Of a DNA stretch of 36,071 nt, positions 15,641 to 22,393 are shown piece after piece. Made by a program: the position numbers and the translations under genes. Origin of the DNA: Chloroflexota bacterium (GTDB lineage Bacteria; Chloroflexota; Dehalococcoidia; Lucifugimonadales; JACPQL01); contig JACPQL010000025.1 in the NCBI GenBank assembly GCA_016190445.1, forward strand, positions 1-36,071. Reading direction: 5' to 3'. The notes below the pieces were generated by a model. The model saw only the letters and a program-made list of their open reading frames with translations, was not told where the DNA came from and did not search any database. Every line of letters begins with the position of its first letter. The stretch's first letter is position 1.

Positions 15641-15680
15641 GGGGTTTGTGAGCGGATCCTGTATGTTGGCAGAGCAAACA

Positions 15681-15697
15681 ACGGGTGCGAATCCCGT
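15681..15697 (+). other. tRNA T-arm-like sequence, fragment
   Basis: The string ACGGGTGCGAATCCCGT forms a 5-bp stem with a seven-base loop of the GTTCGAAT kind typical of a tRNA T-arm. No matching acceptor 5' strand, D-arm or anticodon arm was found upstream, so it is not a complete tRNA. It lies 41 bases after the PrpD stop codon. A similar string lies 32 bases after the PrpD-like remnant at 16413. Confidence 0.45.
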
Positions 15698-15748
15698 TTG
15701 GCCCGGCAGAAGTGTATCATGGTGGTAACGGACCGATGAGGCGACACC

Positions 15749-15985
15749 GTGCAGGACTGGAAAGCTCGCATCTCGATTGACCCAAAGGTGTGCCACGGTA
15801 GACCATGTATCAAGGGCACGCGCGTGTGGGTATCGCTCATCGTAGACAACCTTGCCGAGGGGTCCACGGAAGAGGAGATCATCCAGGCGTACCCGGCCCT
15901 CACGAAGAACGATATCAGGGCTGCTCTGGCGTTCGCCGCTGAGATGGCACGGGAACGGTTCGTAGACCTCCCTCTCAAGGCCTGA
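15749..15985 (+). CDS. DUF433 family antitoxin-like protein
   Basis: A 78-residue DUF433 protein with a helix-turn-helix core. The signature ISIDPKVCHGRPCIKGTRVWV followed by EEEIIQAYPALTKNDIRAAL is typical. It starts at GTG (15749) with GATGAGG upstream. Its stop TGA shares one base with the ATG of the next gene, so the pair is translationally coupled. DUF433/DUF5615 pairs are predicted type II toxin-antitoxin systems, with this partner as the DNA-binding antitoxin. Confidence 0.88.
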   Translation: MQDWKARISIDPKVCHGRPCIKGTRVWVSLIVDNLAEGSTEEEIIQAYPALTKNDIRAALAFAAEMARERFVDLPLKA

Positions 15986-16353
15986 TGAAGGTCAAGCTTG
16001 ACGAAAACCTCGACGCTCGGCTGGCGGGGCAATTGCGCCAGGCCGGTCACGATGCAGCAACAGTTGTGTCACAAGGCGCTAGCGGACTCGATGACGAGGC
16101 GCTCCTAAAGCTCTGTAAGGATGAAGAGCGCCTCCTCGTCACCCTCGACGTGGGCTTTGCCAACGTTCTTCGTTACCTGCCTTCGGAGTCACCAGGCTTG
16201 GTAGTGCTTCGGGGGCCAAACCAGCATTTCGCGACGATGCGGCTGCTGGTTGAGACGCTTGTCAGCGCACTGCGCACGGAGACACCCAGGGGACGATTGT
16301 GGATCGTGGAGCCTGGACGCCTACGGGTGCACGAGGAGAGCGAGGCGACGTGA
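15985..16353 (+). CDS. DUF5615 PIN-like toxin-type protein
   Basis: A 122-residue DUF5615 protein related to the PIN nuclease fold. Candidate acidic metal-binding residues are Asp5/Glu6 in MKVKLDENLDARLA, the DDEALL segment and the Asp in LLVTLDVGFANVLRY. It is coupled to the DUF433 gene by a one-base stop/start overlap (TGATG). The family is predicted to be the toxin, likely an RNase, of a toxin-antitoxin pair; this is prediction from family knowledge. The pair is bracketed by PrpD 3'-end copies and tRNA-like fragments, which suggests acquisition as a unit. Confidence 0.88.
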   Translation: MKVKLDENLDARLAGQLRQAGHDAATVVSQGASGLDDEALLKLCKDEERLLVTLDVGFANVLRYLPSESPGLVVLRGPNQHFATMRLLVETLVSALRTETPRGRLWIVEPGRLRVHEESEAT

Positions 16354-16365
16354 GCATGGCATTAT

Positions 16366-16413
16366 GACCAGGGGTCCGACATCCGGGATCTCATCCGCCT
16401 GCTGCGGGGGTAG
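16366..16413 (+). pseudogene. Remnant of a second MmgE/PrpD gene 3' end
   Basis: The segment 16374-16414 matches 15601-15641 at 36 of 41 positions and ends in the same stop codon. Translated, it reads SDIRDLIRLLRG-stop, against ADVRELTRLLRG-stop for the intact gene. The changes are conservative and mostly in the coding-tolerant positions, so this looks like the tail of a diverged paralogue rather than a recent direct duplication. Confidence 0.6.
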
Positions 16414-16444
16414 GCGGGCCTGCCGGGCGCCTGGCAACCGCGTT

Positions 16445-16461
16445 GCGGGTTCGAATCCTGC
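16445..16461 (+). other. tRNA T-arm-like sequence, fragment
   Basis: The string GCGGGTTCGAATCCTGC has a perfect GTTCGAAT loop and a 5-bp stem (one G-T pair), as in a tRNA T-arm, followed by TCGGGGAGC. No complementary acceptor strand was found upstream, so this is a tRNA 3'-end-like fragment, not a gene. Such 3' ends are common integration scars. It marks the edge of the lower-GC ParA island. Confidence 0.45.
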
Positions 16462-16572
16462 TCGGGGAGCTTTATTTTTGCCGGGCTAACGGCGGAGAGA
16501 ACGGAGGCATTTGAAAATGAGCTCGTGGCAGCCTAAAATGGAAAGCCAGGGGAGGCCTTTGCACCAGAGTTT

Positions 16573-16596
16573 TTACCGGAGGTAAGGACGTTACCT
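16573..16596. promoter_or_regulatory. TTACC/GGTAA half-site cluster before parA
   Basis: Three half-sites lie in a row: TTACC (16573-16577), GGTAA (16581-16585) and TTACC (16591-16595), making the inverted repeats TTACC-gga-GGTAA and AGGTAA-ggacg-TTACCT. The cluster is 32 bases before the ParA-like start codon. It could be an operator or a partition-type site for the downstream pair. Confidence 0.4.
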
Positions 16597-16627
16597 GAGG
16601 ATGAGTTGAAGGTCAGGGGGGTATAGA

Positions 16628-17573
16628 ATGGGCCGTGCCAAGATTATCTCTTTTATCAACTACAAAGGTGGTGTTGGCAAAACAACCACTACCTACCATG
16701 TCGGGTGCAGCCTGGCTTTCCACCACGACAAGAAGATTCTCCTTGTGGATATTGACCCTCAAACAAATCTCACTTTTCTGTGTGTGGATTACCCATCTTG
16801 GCAAAGATTCAAAAACAGTAATGGCACTATTGCAACTCTTTATGACAGATTTCGGAGAAGATTACAGCTCCAGACAAAGAGATATATCTGGCAATCTGCC
16901 ATGGGTCACGGCCGATCTCAAAAAATACCCAACACCAACCTCCTTCCCTGCGATTTAGAATTGCTTGGTGAGGATTTGGGCGGGGGTTTCACCAATACTC
17001 CCTGTCCCATCCCCAGCGAACCCCTTTCAAGCCCTTCAAAAGCAGGCAAAGCAGACCCTGCGTGAGTGGCTGTTCCTCAAAGAGGCTCTCTCTGAGGTGC
17101 AGGACGACTATGACTACATATTGATTGACTGTCCGCCCAACATCTACATGATGACCCAGAACGCTCTTGTGGCTTCTGACTGGTATGTCGTGACTACCAT
17201 CCCTGAATATCTTTCCACAATCGGTTTACAAATCTTAGTGCGAAAGGTGGGTGAAATCCGTCAGAAAGTCGTCAATGTTGCTAATCTGGCGGGCATCAAT
17301 GGTGTAAAAGTGGCGGACCTCGGTGGCGTCGTTTTTGTCAAACTTCGCATCGGCGGCACCATAATAACGCAGCAACACTATGGTCAAATGGCCCAAATAC
17401 AACGGGACTTCCCACGGCATTGCTTTGAATCCTATACCACTGAATTGATTGGCTATAGTGAGGCAGCAGAGCGCAGACTACCCGTTTGGTTAACTGGCAC
17501 CCCCAACGCACGTAAGGCTGCTGCGAAAATGCAGTATGAGAACATTACGGTGGAATTCCTGGGGAGGTTTTGA
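16628..17573 (+). pseudogene. ParA/Soj-type ATPase gene, split by a frameshift
   Basis: Two overlapping frames together make one ParA-family P-loop ATPase of about 315 residues. The first frame (16628-17065) carries the deviant Walker A motif FINYKGGVGKTTTTYHVG and the Walker A' stretch ILLVDIDPQTNL, and runs to PCDLELLGEDLGGGF. The second (in phase from about 17000 to 17573) carries Walker B YDYILIDCPPNIYMMTQNAL and the family C-terminus. The change of phase falls roughly between 16985 and 17035, after a G-run. It may be a real mutation, a sequencing error or, less likely, programmed frameshifting. GC content is lower than in the flanking genes. The stop overlaps the next gene's ATG by one base. 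Confidence 0.8.
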
Positions 17574-18127
17574 TGACTAACGTGAGGAAGTGGCAGGGTG
17601 TTATACGCCAGTTGAAAGTGCTCCTTGAGACGCTTCCATCTCCTGAGGAAAGAGATGACACTGTGAGGGGGATTAGGGGACTCGTAGATGTGTTGGACGA
17701 ACTTGGCAGGTCTCTTGGAAATTTACCGTCCTCAACCGAGGCTGCTAAGGCAAAAGACGCTCTAGAAAGTCTTGAGAACATCCTTGGGCGCAATCCATTG
17801 CTGAGGGTCGGTCCAGCGAAAACGAAGGAGACAAGCGCTCTGAAAACACCTAGACGCCGCATAAAACCTTCGGAGGTGTCTATACCGAAAGACAACATCC
17901 TGAGGGAAATTGATACCTTAAGCCAACTGACCGAAGACACTCTAAGAACCCGATTACAGCAGCAGAACCACTATTCCAGAGACTTGCTACGGTCGATTCT
18001 CGGCGAGCTAGGCAGAAGGACACCCAGCAAGCTTACGAGAAACGAGTTGGTGGAACAAATCGTGGTAACGATAATCAATCGGCAGACCTATGCGGGGCTC
18101 AGAGGCAGTCAGAGCGGTCACCTTTAG
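17573..18127 (+). CDS. Hypothetical protein coupled to the ParA-like gene
   Basis: A 184-residue protein I do not recognise. The N-terminal half is helical (VRKWQGVIRQLKVLLETLPS, EAAKAKDALESLENILG). A basic linker follows (KTPRRRIKPSEV), then a C-terminal helical domain DLLRSILGELGRRTPSKLTR with NELVEQIV, which resembles a SAP-like or Rho-N-like helix-extension-helix nucleic-acid-binding unit. The ATG shares a base with the stop of the ParA-like frame and has GGGGAGG upstream, so the two are translationally coupled. By position it could be the partner that ParA acts with (a ParB-like adaptor or cargo factor), but no ParB motif is visible. Confidence 0.75.
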   Translation: MTNVRKWQGVIRQLKVLLETLPSPEERDDTVRGIRGLVDVLDELGRSLGNLPSSTEAAKAKDALESLENILGRNPLLRVGPAKTKETSALKTPRRRIKPSEVSIPKDNILREIDTLSQLTEDTLRTRLQQQNHYSRDLLRSILGELGRRTPSKLTRNELVEQIVVTIINRQTYAGLRGSQSGHL

Positions 18128-18323
18128 ATATGCGTGGTAGCTGGAGCTTGAGCCTATCCCAGAGCAGGGTTCGCTGCGCCGTTAGCTCGGGGAGCCAGGA
18201 GCGCCAACAGGGCGTCAGGCAGCTTCTTTCGCATCTGCGGGCCCGGCCCAACCGCCTTGCCAGGCGAACCCTTATCCTATCTGCAACCAGCGCTCTGCGC
18301 CGTAGGCCCGGATGGTGCTTGGC

Positions 18324-18587
18324 TCACAGTCCCTTATAGGTATCCTCTTTGCGCCGCGCTACCCTTACTATGGTGACCAGTTGAGCTTTGTCATCTATAG
18401 CATATACTGCCCTATATTGACCTACCCGAATACGCCACAGACCGCTGTCAGCCAGCTTCTTGACTCGTGGCGGTCTGGGGGTGTCCTTCAGGGTATTGAT
18501 AGCTTCGACGAGCTTTTCGTAGTCTTGTTCCGGGAGGGCATCCAGCTCTTTCTGGGCGGCTCGCCTCAGCTTGACTTCATAGTGCAC
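18324..18587 (-). CDS. RelE/ParE-family toxin
   Basis: An 87-residue RelE/ParE-superfamily protein. It has the typical start MHYEVKLRRAAQKELDALP, the central VKKLADSGLWRIRVGQYRAVY and the strand-ending VTIVRVARRKEDTYKGL. The pattern 'W-R-I-R-V-G-x-Y-R-x-x-Y' is the family signature, and the C-terminal Arg/Lys/Tyr set is compatible with RelE-type ribosome-dependent mRNA cleavage. Its start overlaps the end of the antitoxin gene by 11 bases, so the two are coupled, antitoxin first. Confidence 0.92.
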   Translation of the reverse strand: MHYEVKLRRAAQKELDALPEQDYEKLVEAINTLKDTPRPPRVKKLADSGLWRIRVGQYRAVYAIDDKAQLVTIVRVARRKEDTYKGL

Positions 18588-18816
18588 CCCGGCGCTCCTG
18601 CCGAGTTTCCTGGTACTGCTCCCAGGTCACGGTGCCTTCTTCATCGGATAGTGCTTTCAGTCCCTCCCGAATATCCTCTTCATCCTCCAACACTTCAAGG
18701 GCAGCATCCCGGAGAAGCTTGGCCATAGAAGTCCGCTGCTCAAAGGCAAGGCGGCGAAGCCTCTCATGCTGCTCTTGAGTCAGGAAAATCGTGGTCCGCT
18801 TTAGCATTGTCCCCAT
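18577..18816 (-). CDS. Ribbon-helix-helix antitoxin
   Basis: A 79-residue protein. The N-terminal ribbon-helix-helix domain (KRTTIFLTQEQHERLRRLA, then RTSMAKLLRDA) should bind DNA as a dimer. The acidic C-terminal tail (EDEEDIREGLKALSDEEGTV) would wrap and neutralise the toxin. The first ATG has GGAGGTGG six bases upstream; a second ATG lies three codons later. Tandem 8-base repeats upstream are a good candidate operator for autoregulation. Confidence 0.9.
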   Translation of the reverse strand: MGTMLKRTTIFLTQEQHERLRRLAFEQRTSMAKLLRDAALEVLEDEEDIREGLKALSDEEGTVTWEQYQETRQERRGAL

Positions 18817-18849
18817 AGATTACCACCTCCACGCCAATGGTAGCATATA

Positions 18850-18873
18850 TATGTCGCTATGTCACTATGTCGC
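18850..18873 (-). promoter_or_regulatory. Three tandem TATGTCRC repeats upstream of the toxin-antitoxin pair
   Basis: Three contiguous 8-base direct repeats, TATGTCGC, TATGTCAC and TATGTCGC, start 34 bases upstream of the antitoxin ATG (read on the minus strand as GCGACATA). They overlap a possible promoter, TTGCGA then TATATA at 18-base spacing. Ribbon-helix-helix antitoxins commonly bind short tandem repeats, so this is a likely autoregulatory operator. Confidence 0.6.
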
Positions 18874-18938
18874 AAAGTGAATCTTCTGAATTGTCCCCCA
18901 GAGTGCGGGCTGCGCTCTTGGCCCGGGCCCAGCGGGTC

Positions 18939-20411
18939 CTAGCCGCTGGCCCGCAGCGCCCTGGCATCCTCGGCGGCGCTGGCCCCGGCGATGCGTCCGA
19001 AGACGGCGCCTGCCGTGAGGCCGCTCCCGCCAGGGTAGTTGTGGAAGAAGAGGCCACCCACCATCTCCCCTGCGGCGTAGAGCCCTGGAATGGGCCTGTC
19101 CTCGGTGTCCAGCACCTGGGCGCGGGTGTTGATGGCCACGCCGCCGAAGGTGAAGGTGATGCCGCACACCACGGAGTAGCCGTAGTAGGGCGGAGTGTCC
19201 AGGGACAGGGCCCAGTTGGACTTGGGCGGCGTCAGGCCGCGTGTCCCCACGCCGTCGAGGGCCGCCGGGTTGAAGTTGCCCTCCTGCACGGCGGCGTTGT
19301 ACTCCTGCACGGTGCGGGCCAGCCCCTCCCGGTCAACTCCCAGCGCGTCAGCCAGCCCCTCCACCGAGTCGGCCGTCGCCGAGGAGCCGAAGCTGTACTC
19401 CTGGGGAAGCCGCTGCCGCACCCTGGAGTCGAATATCTGGAAGGCGACCCTCTGGGGCTGGCCCAGGATGAGGCGCCCGTAGCGGGCATAGGTGAAGGGA
19501 ACGAAGTCCTCCCCCTCGTCCAGGAAGCGCTGTCCCGCGATGTTGACCACTATGCCCAGGTGGTAGGCGCGGCGGCTGAGGAGGATGGTCAGTCGGCGAT
19601 CCCCGTAGGGAGGCGCGGCGAGGTCCCAGTGGATGGCGTGACAGCCGCTCCAGTGGCCCGCAGGCTGGGCGCCGACCTCCAGGGCGGCCCGCAGCCCCTC
19701 GCCGGTGTTGTACCGTGTGCCGCGCACCTTCACCAGGTCCCAGTCGGGGCCAAGGTAGCGGGCCCGCATCTCCCGGTTGGCCTCGAAGCCGCCGCAGGCC
19801 AGGACCACCGTGGCCCCCTCCACCTCCTGGGCCACGCCGGGGGCCATCACCCGGACTCCCCGCACCCGGCCCTGGCCGTTGGTGAGCAGGCCCACCACCT
19901 TGGACTCGTAGCGGACCTCCACTCCCTGGCGCTCAGCGGCGGAAAAGAGGGCGTCGGAGAGGCCCTTGCCCCCGCCGCTGGCCTCCAGGGGAATGGCATG
20001 CAGCCGTGAGCGCCCGCTTTTGGTCCGTGGGGCGAAGCTGAAGGCGGGCAGCCAGCGCACCCCCTGGCGAGTCATCCAGTGGAAGGTGGAGTTGGCCTGG
20101 GTGACCAGCACCTGGGCCAACTCCGGGTCCGACAGACCCTCGGTGATGCGCATGATGTCGGCGTAGAACTGGTCCGGCGAGTAGGGGACCACCTCAATGG
20201 ACTCAGTGCTCAGGTCGGGGACCAGCTCACTGAGTTCCGCCACATCGCCGTGGGGGAAGCGGAGGACGGCGTCGGTGAAGAAGGTGTTGCCGCCCCTTGC
20301 CTCCTGGGGCGCCTTCTCCAGCACCAGCACCCTGGCGCCAGCCTCGCGGGCAGAGAGGGCAGCGGTGAGCGCCGCGTTCCCGGCTCCCGCCACGATGACG
20401 TCGTAGTCCAT
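18939..20411 (-). CDS. FAD-dependent oxidoreductase, TcuA/fumarate-reductase flavoprotein-like
   Basis: A 490-residue flavoprotein resembling FAD-dependent tricarballylate dehydrogenase (TcuA) and the fumarate reductase flavoprotein family. The FAD motif VIVAGAGNAALTAALSAREA (residues about 5-24) is followed by VLEKAPQEARGGNTFFTDA, a TcuA-like signature. VVLACGGFEANREM, GVAINTRAQVLDTEDRPIPG and LYAAGEMVGGLFFHNYPGGS complete the FAD and substrate regions. There is no Cys heme motif or signal peptide, so it is cytoplasmic. The frame runs 55 codons further upstream through a repeat, but the ATG at 20411 has AGGAGCG and begins at the FAD motif. No TcuB-type partner is adjacent. Confidence 0.88.
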   Translation of the reverse strand: MDYDVIVAGAGNAALTAALSAREAGARVLVLEKAPQEARGGNTFFTDAVLRFPHGDVAELSELVPDLSTESIEVVPYSPDQFYADIMRITEGLSDPELAQVLVTQANSTFHWMTRQGVRWLPAFSFAPRTKSGRSRLHAIPLEASGGGKGLSDALFSAAERQGVEVRYESKVVGLLTNGQGRVRGVRVMAPGVAQEVEGATVVLACGGFEANREMRARYLGPDWDLVKVRGTRYNTGEGLRAALEVGAQPAGHWSGCHAIHWDLAAPPYGDRRLTILLSRRAYHLGIVVNIAGQRFLDEGEDFVPFTYARYGRLILGQPQRVAFQIFDSRVRQRLPQEYSFGSSATADSVEGLADALGVDREGLARTVQEYNAAVQEGNFNPAALDGVGTRGLTPPKSNWALSLDTPPYYGYSVVCGITFTFGGVAINTRAQVLDTEDRPIPGLYAAGEMVGGLFFHNYPGGSGLTAGAVFGRIAGASAAEDARALRASG

Positions 20412-20629
20412 GGCGCTCCTCTTAGGACCTATCCAGTAACCCTCACCCCCTGTATCCCCCGCTCCCTTGGCAAGGGAGCGGGGGAAGGGAAAATGTATCT
20501 GGGGGACACCCCCAGACCCCCTGCATCCTTCCGCAGACGGACACATTCCCAGCACCCACAAGGAGGGGACGGTCACTCTATCTTGTTAATACCATGAGGC
20601 GGGTCGAAAGGGCAGTTTTGCAATCAGCT
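20412..20629. repeat. Intergenic spacer with palindromic repeat modules
   Basis: It contains GCTCCCTTGGCAAGGGAGC (about 20461-20479) and a gggggacacccccagaccccc string that recurs near 36025. A related CTCCCTTGGCAAGGGAG hairpin lies near 33976. No gene is supported in these 218 bases. Confidence 0.6.
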
Positions 20630-21436
20630 TTATGCTCGAACGACGGCGACCTTTTTTTCGTTCTCGAACAGCTCCTGCGCCTCCCTGGGCGAAGCGTTCC
20701 CGTGCACAATGGCCCGCATGGCCTTGATCATGGCCACGGGAAAGTCGTTCTGCCATATGTTCCTGCCCAGGTTCACGCCTATGGCACCCCTCTGGATGCC
20801 GTCGTGGACGAACTCGAACACCTCGCGCTCAGTGTCCACCTGGGGGCCGCCCGCCATGACCACAGGAACGGGACACCCCCTTACCACAGTCTCGAAGCCG
20901 CTCTCACACCAGTACGTCTTCACCAGGGATGCGCCCAGCTCGGCGGCGATGCGACAGGCCAAAGCCAGGTAGCGGGCCTCCCGCTTGTCAAGCTCTCTGC
21001 CCACGGCGGTAACAGCCATTACAGGGATGCCGTACCTTGTCCCTTCATCCACCAGCCTTGACAGGTTCAGCAGGGACTCCTTTTCGTAGTCGCTGCCCAC
21101 AAAGAGGGAGAGGCCCACGGCGGCGGCGTTGAGCCGGATGGCCTCCTCCATGCAGGTGGTGATCCCTTCGTTGGACAGGTCTTTCCCGACCATGCTGGTG
21201 CCGCCGGACACCCTGAGGATGATGGGCTTGGCCCTCCCGGGGTCCACCGACGCGCGCAGCACACCCCTTGTAATGAAGATTGCATCTGTGTAGGGCATGA
21301 GCGGCTCCAGTGTCTTGCCAGGCTCTTCCAGCTTTCTGGTGGGCCCCTGAAAGTACCCGTGATCCACCGGCAAGAAGAGGCACCGGCCATCCGGCTGTAC
21401 CAGTTGCGCCATGCGGTTTGCCATGCCCCAGTCCAT
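20630..21436 (-). CDS. Class I aldolase of the LsrF/DeoC-FbaB type
   Basis: A 268-residue TIM-barrel aldolase. It most resembles LsrF, the 3-hydroxy-5-phosphonooxypentane-2,4-dione thiolase of autoinducer-2 breakdown, and the archaeal-type class I fructose-bisphosphate aldolase. The opening LFLPVDHGYFQGPTRKLE, the Schiff-base Lys in GASLVKTYWCESGFE and the phosphate-binding PVPVVMAGGPQVDTEREVFE / GAIGVNLGRNIWQ are clear. None of the other lsr genes is present, so the AI-2 role is unsupported and a different phosphorylated or ketose substrate is likely. The ATG at 21436 has GGGAGGAG upstream. Confidence 0.88.
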   Translation of the reverse strand: MDWGMANRMAQLVQPDGRCLFLPVDHGYFQGPTRKLEEPGKTLEPLMPYTDAIFITRGVLRASVDPGRAKPIILRVSGGTSMVGKDLSNEGITTCMEEAIRLNAAAVGLSLFVGSDYEKESLLNLSRLVDEGTRYGIPVMAVTAVGRELDKREARYLALACRIAAELGASLVKTYWCESGFETVVRGCPVPVVMAGGPQVDTEREVFEFVHDGIQRGAIGVNLGRNIWQNDFPVAMIKAMRAIVHGNASPREAQELFENEKKVAVVRA

Positions 21437-21514
21437 GGACGTGCTCCTCCCATCTCGTGCTGGGGGCAGTTTATCACATGAGGCCGTGCCTGGCGGTGGG
21501 GCCGTCCCTCCACC

Positions 21515-22390
21515 TCACCTGACGGCGCGCACCATCTCCGCGATGACGGGCAGGTCCTCGGGGCGGCGGTAGGCGACCATAAGCTCGTCCACGCCCGCCT
21601 CCTCCAGCCTCTTCACCTGTGCAGCCAGGCCTTCGACGTCGGTGAAGACCAGGTCCTGGGCCAGCTCCTCGTAGGAGGCGGCGCCCGGCTCCCGACCGCA
21701 CAGGCGCTGGAGGTTGGCGTTGTTGTTGAAGTTGCCCACCCACCACTTGCGCACCTCCTCAGGCTCCACGTACCCCAGGGTGGTGATGATCTGGAAGCCA
21801 TCCCTGCCCGAGCGCCTGGCCCACTCCCTGGCGATGCCCAGGAGGCGCGGGTTGCTGGTGTAGGTATGGACACCGTCGGCAACGCGGGATGCCACCTCCA
21901 TCCAGTGCTCGCTGGTGGCCGGGACGTATACGGCCACTCGCTCCTGAAGAGCGCAGAGCCGCAGGGAGACCTCCTGAAAGTGGAACACCTCGCCCTGGTG
22001 GGAGACCGTCTCCCCGGCCATCAGGCGGCGGATGATGGCGATACCCTCCTCCACGGCGGCGTCGCTGGCGTTGGCCCCGATTCTCTCCAGGAATGGCCTG
22101 ATCCCCCTGCCGATGGAGAGATCTACCCGCCCCCCGGAGAGGTGGTCCAGGGTGGCGGCGGCGTGGGCCATGACGGCAGGGCTGCGGTGGTAGGGAGAGG
22201 TGACCCCGACGCCGATGCGTGCCTTTCGGGTGTACGTGGCAGCCAGGGTGGCGGCGGACCACACCTCCCACTGGGAGATGGGGGAGTCGGGGACCCACAC
22301 CCGGTCGAAGCCGTAGTCGTCGTAGGCCTTGAGGTAGTCCACCAGCTCAGTGACCGGGCACTTCACGGCCAGCTCTACGCTGAAGCGCAT
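21515..22390 (-). CDS. LLM-class flavin-dependent oxidoreductase
   Basis: A 291-residue bacterial-luciferase-like monooxygenase/F420-dependent oxidoreductase family protein. Landmarks are VWVPDSPISQWEVWSAATLA, the strand/loop IGVGVTSPYHRSPAVMAHAAATLDHLSGGR (split around the flavin site), LSIGRGIRPFLERIG, VYVPATSEHWMEVASRVADG and the C-terminal LEEAGVDELMVAYRR. Members use FMN or coenzyme F420; sequence alone does not settle which. Its ATG is three bases after the stop of the MTHFR gene, with GGAGGTGAG overlapping that stop, so the two are translationally coupled. Confidence 0.9.
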   Translation of the reverse strand: MRFSVELAVKCPVTELVDYLKAYDDYGFDRVWVPDSPISQWEVWSAATLAATYTRKARIGVGVTSPYHRSPAVMAHAAATLDHLSGGRVDLSIGRGIRPFLERIGANASDAAVEEGIAIIRRLMAGETVSHQGEVFHFQEVSLRLCALQERVAVYVPATSEHWMEVASRVADGVHTYTSNPRLLGIAREWARRSGRDGFQIITTLGYVEPEEVRKWWVGNFNNNANLQRLCGREPGAASYEELAQDLVFTDVEGLAAQVKRLEEAGVDELMVAYRRPEDLPVIAEMVRAVR

Positions 22391-22393
22391 ACC

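Noticed and set aside
15641-16480. Complete tRNA genes at the two T-arm-like strings
   Set aside because: Neither has a matching acceptor 5' strand, D-arm or anticodon arm upstream, so only fragments are claimed.
16517-16585. 22-codon plus-strand frame before the ParA-like gene (MSSWQPKMESQ...)
   Set aside because: A GGAGG lies upstream, but the frame is too short, has no repeat or family feature and overlaps the half-site cluster.
18128-18323. Open frame MRGSWS... on the plus strand after the ParA partner
   Set aside because: No ribosome-binding site, Arg/Ser-rich translation, and it runs into the antisense of the RelE toxin gene.
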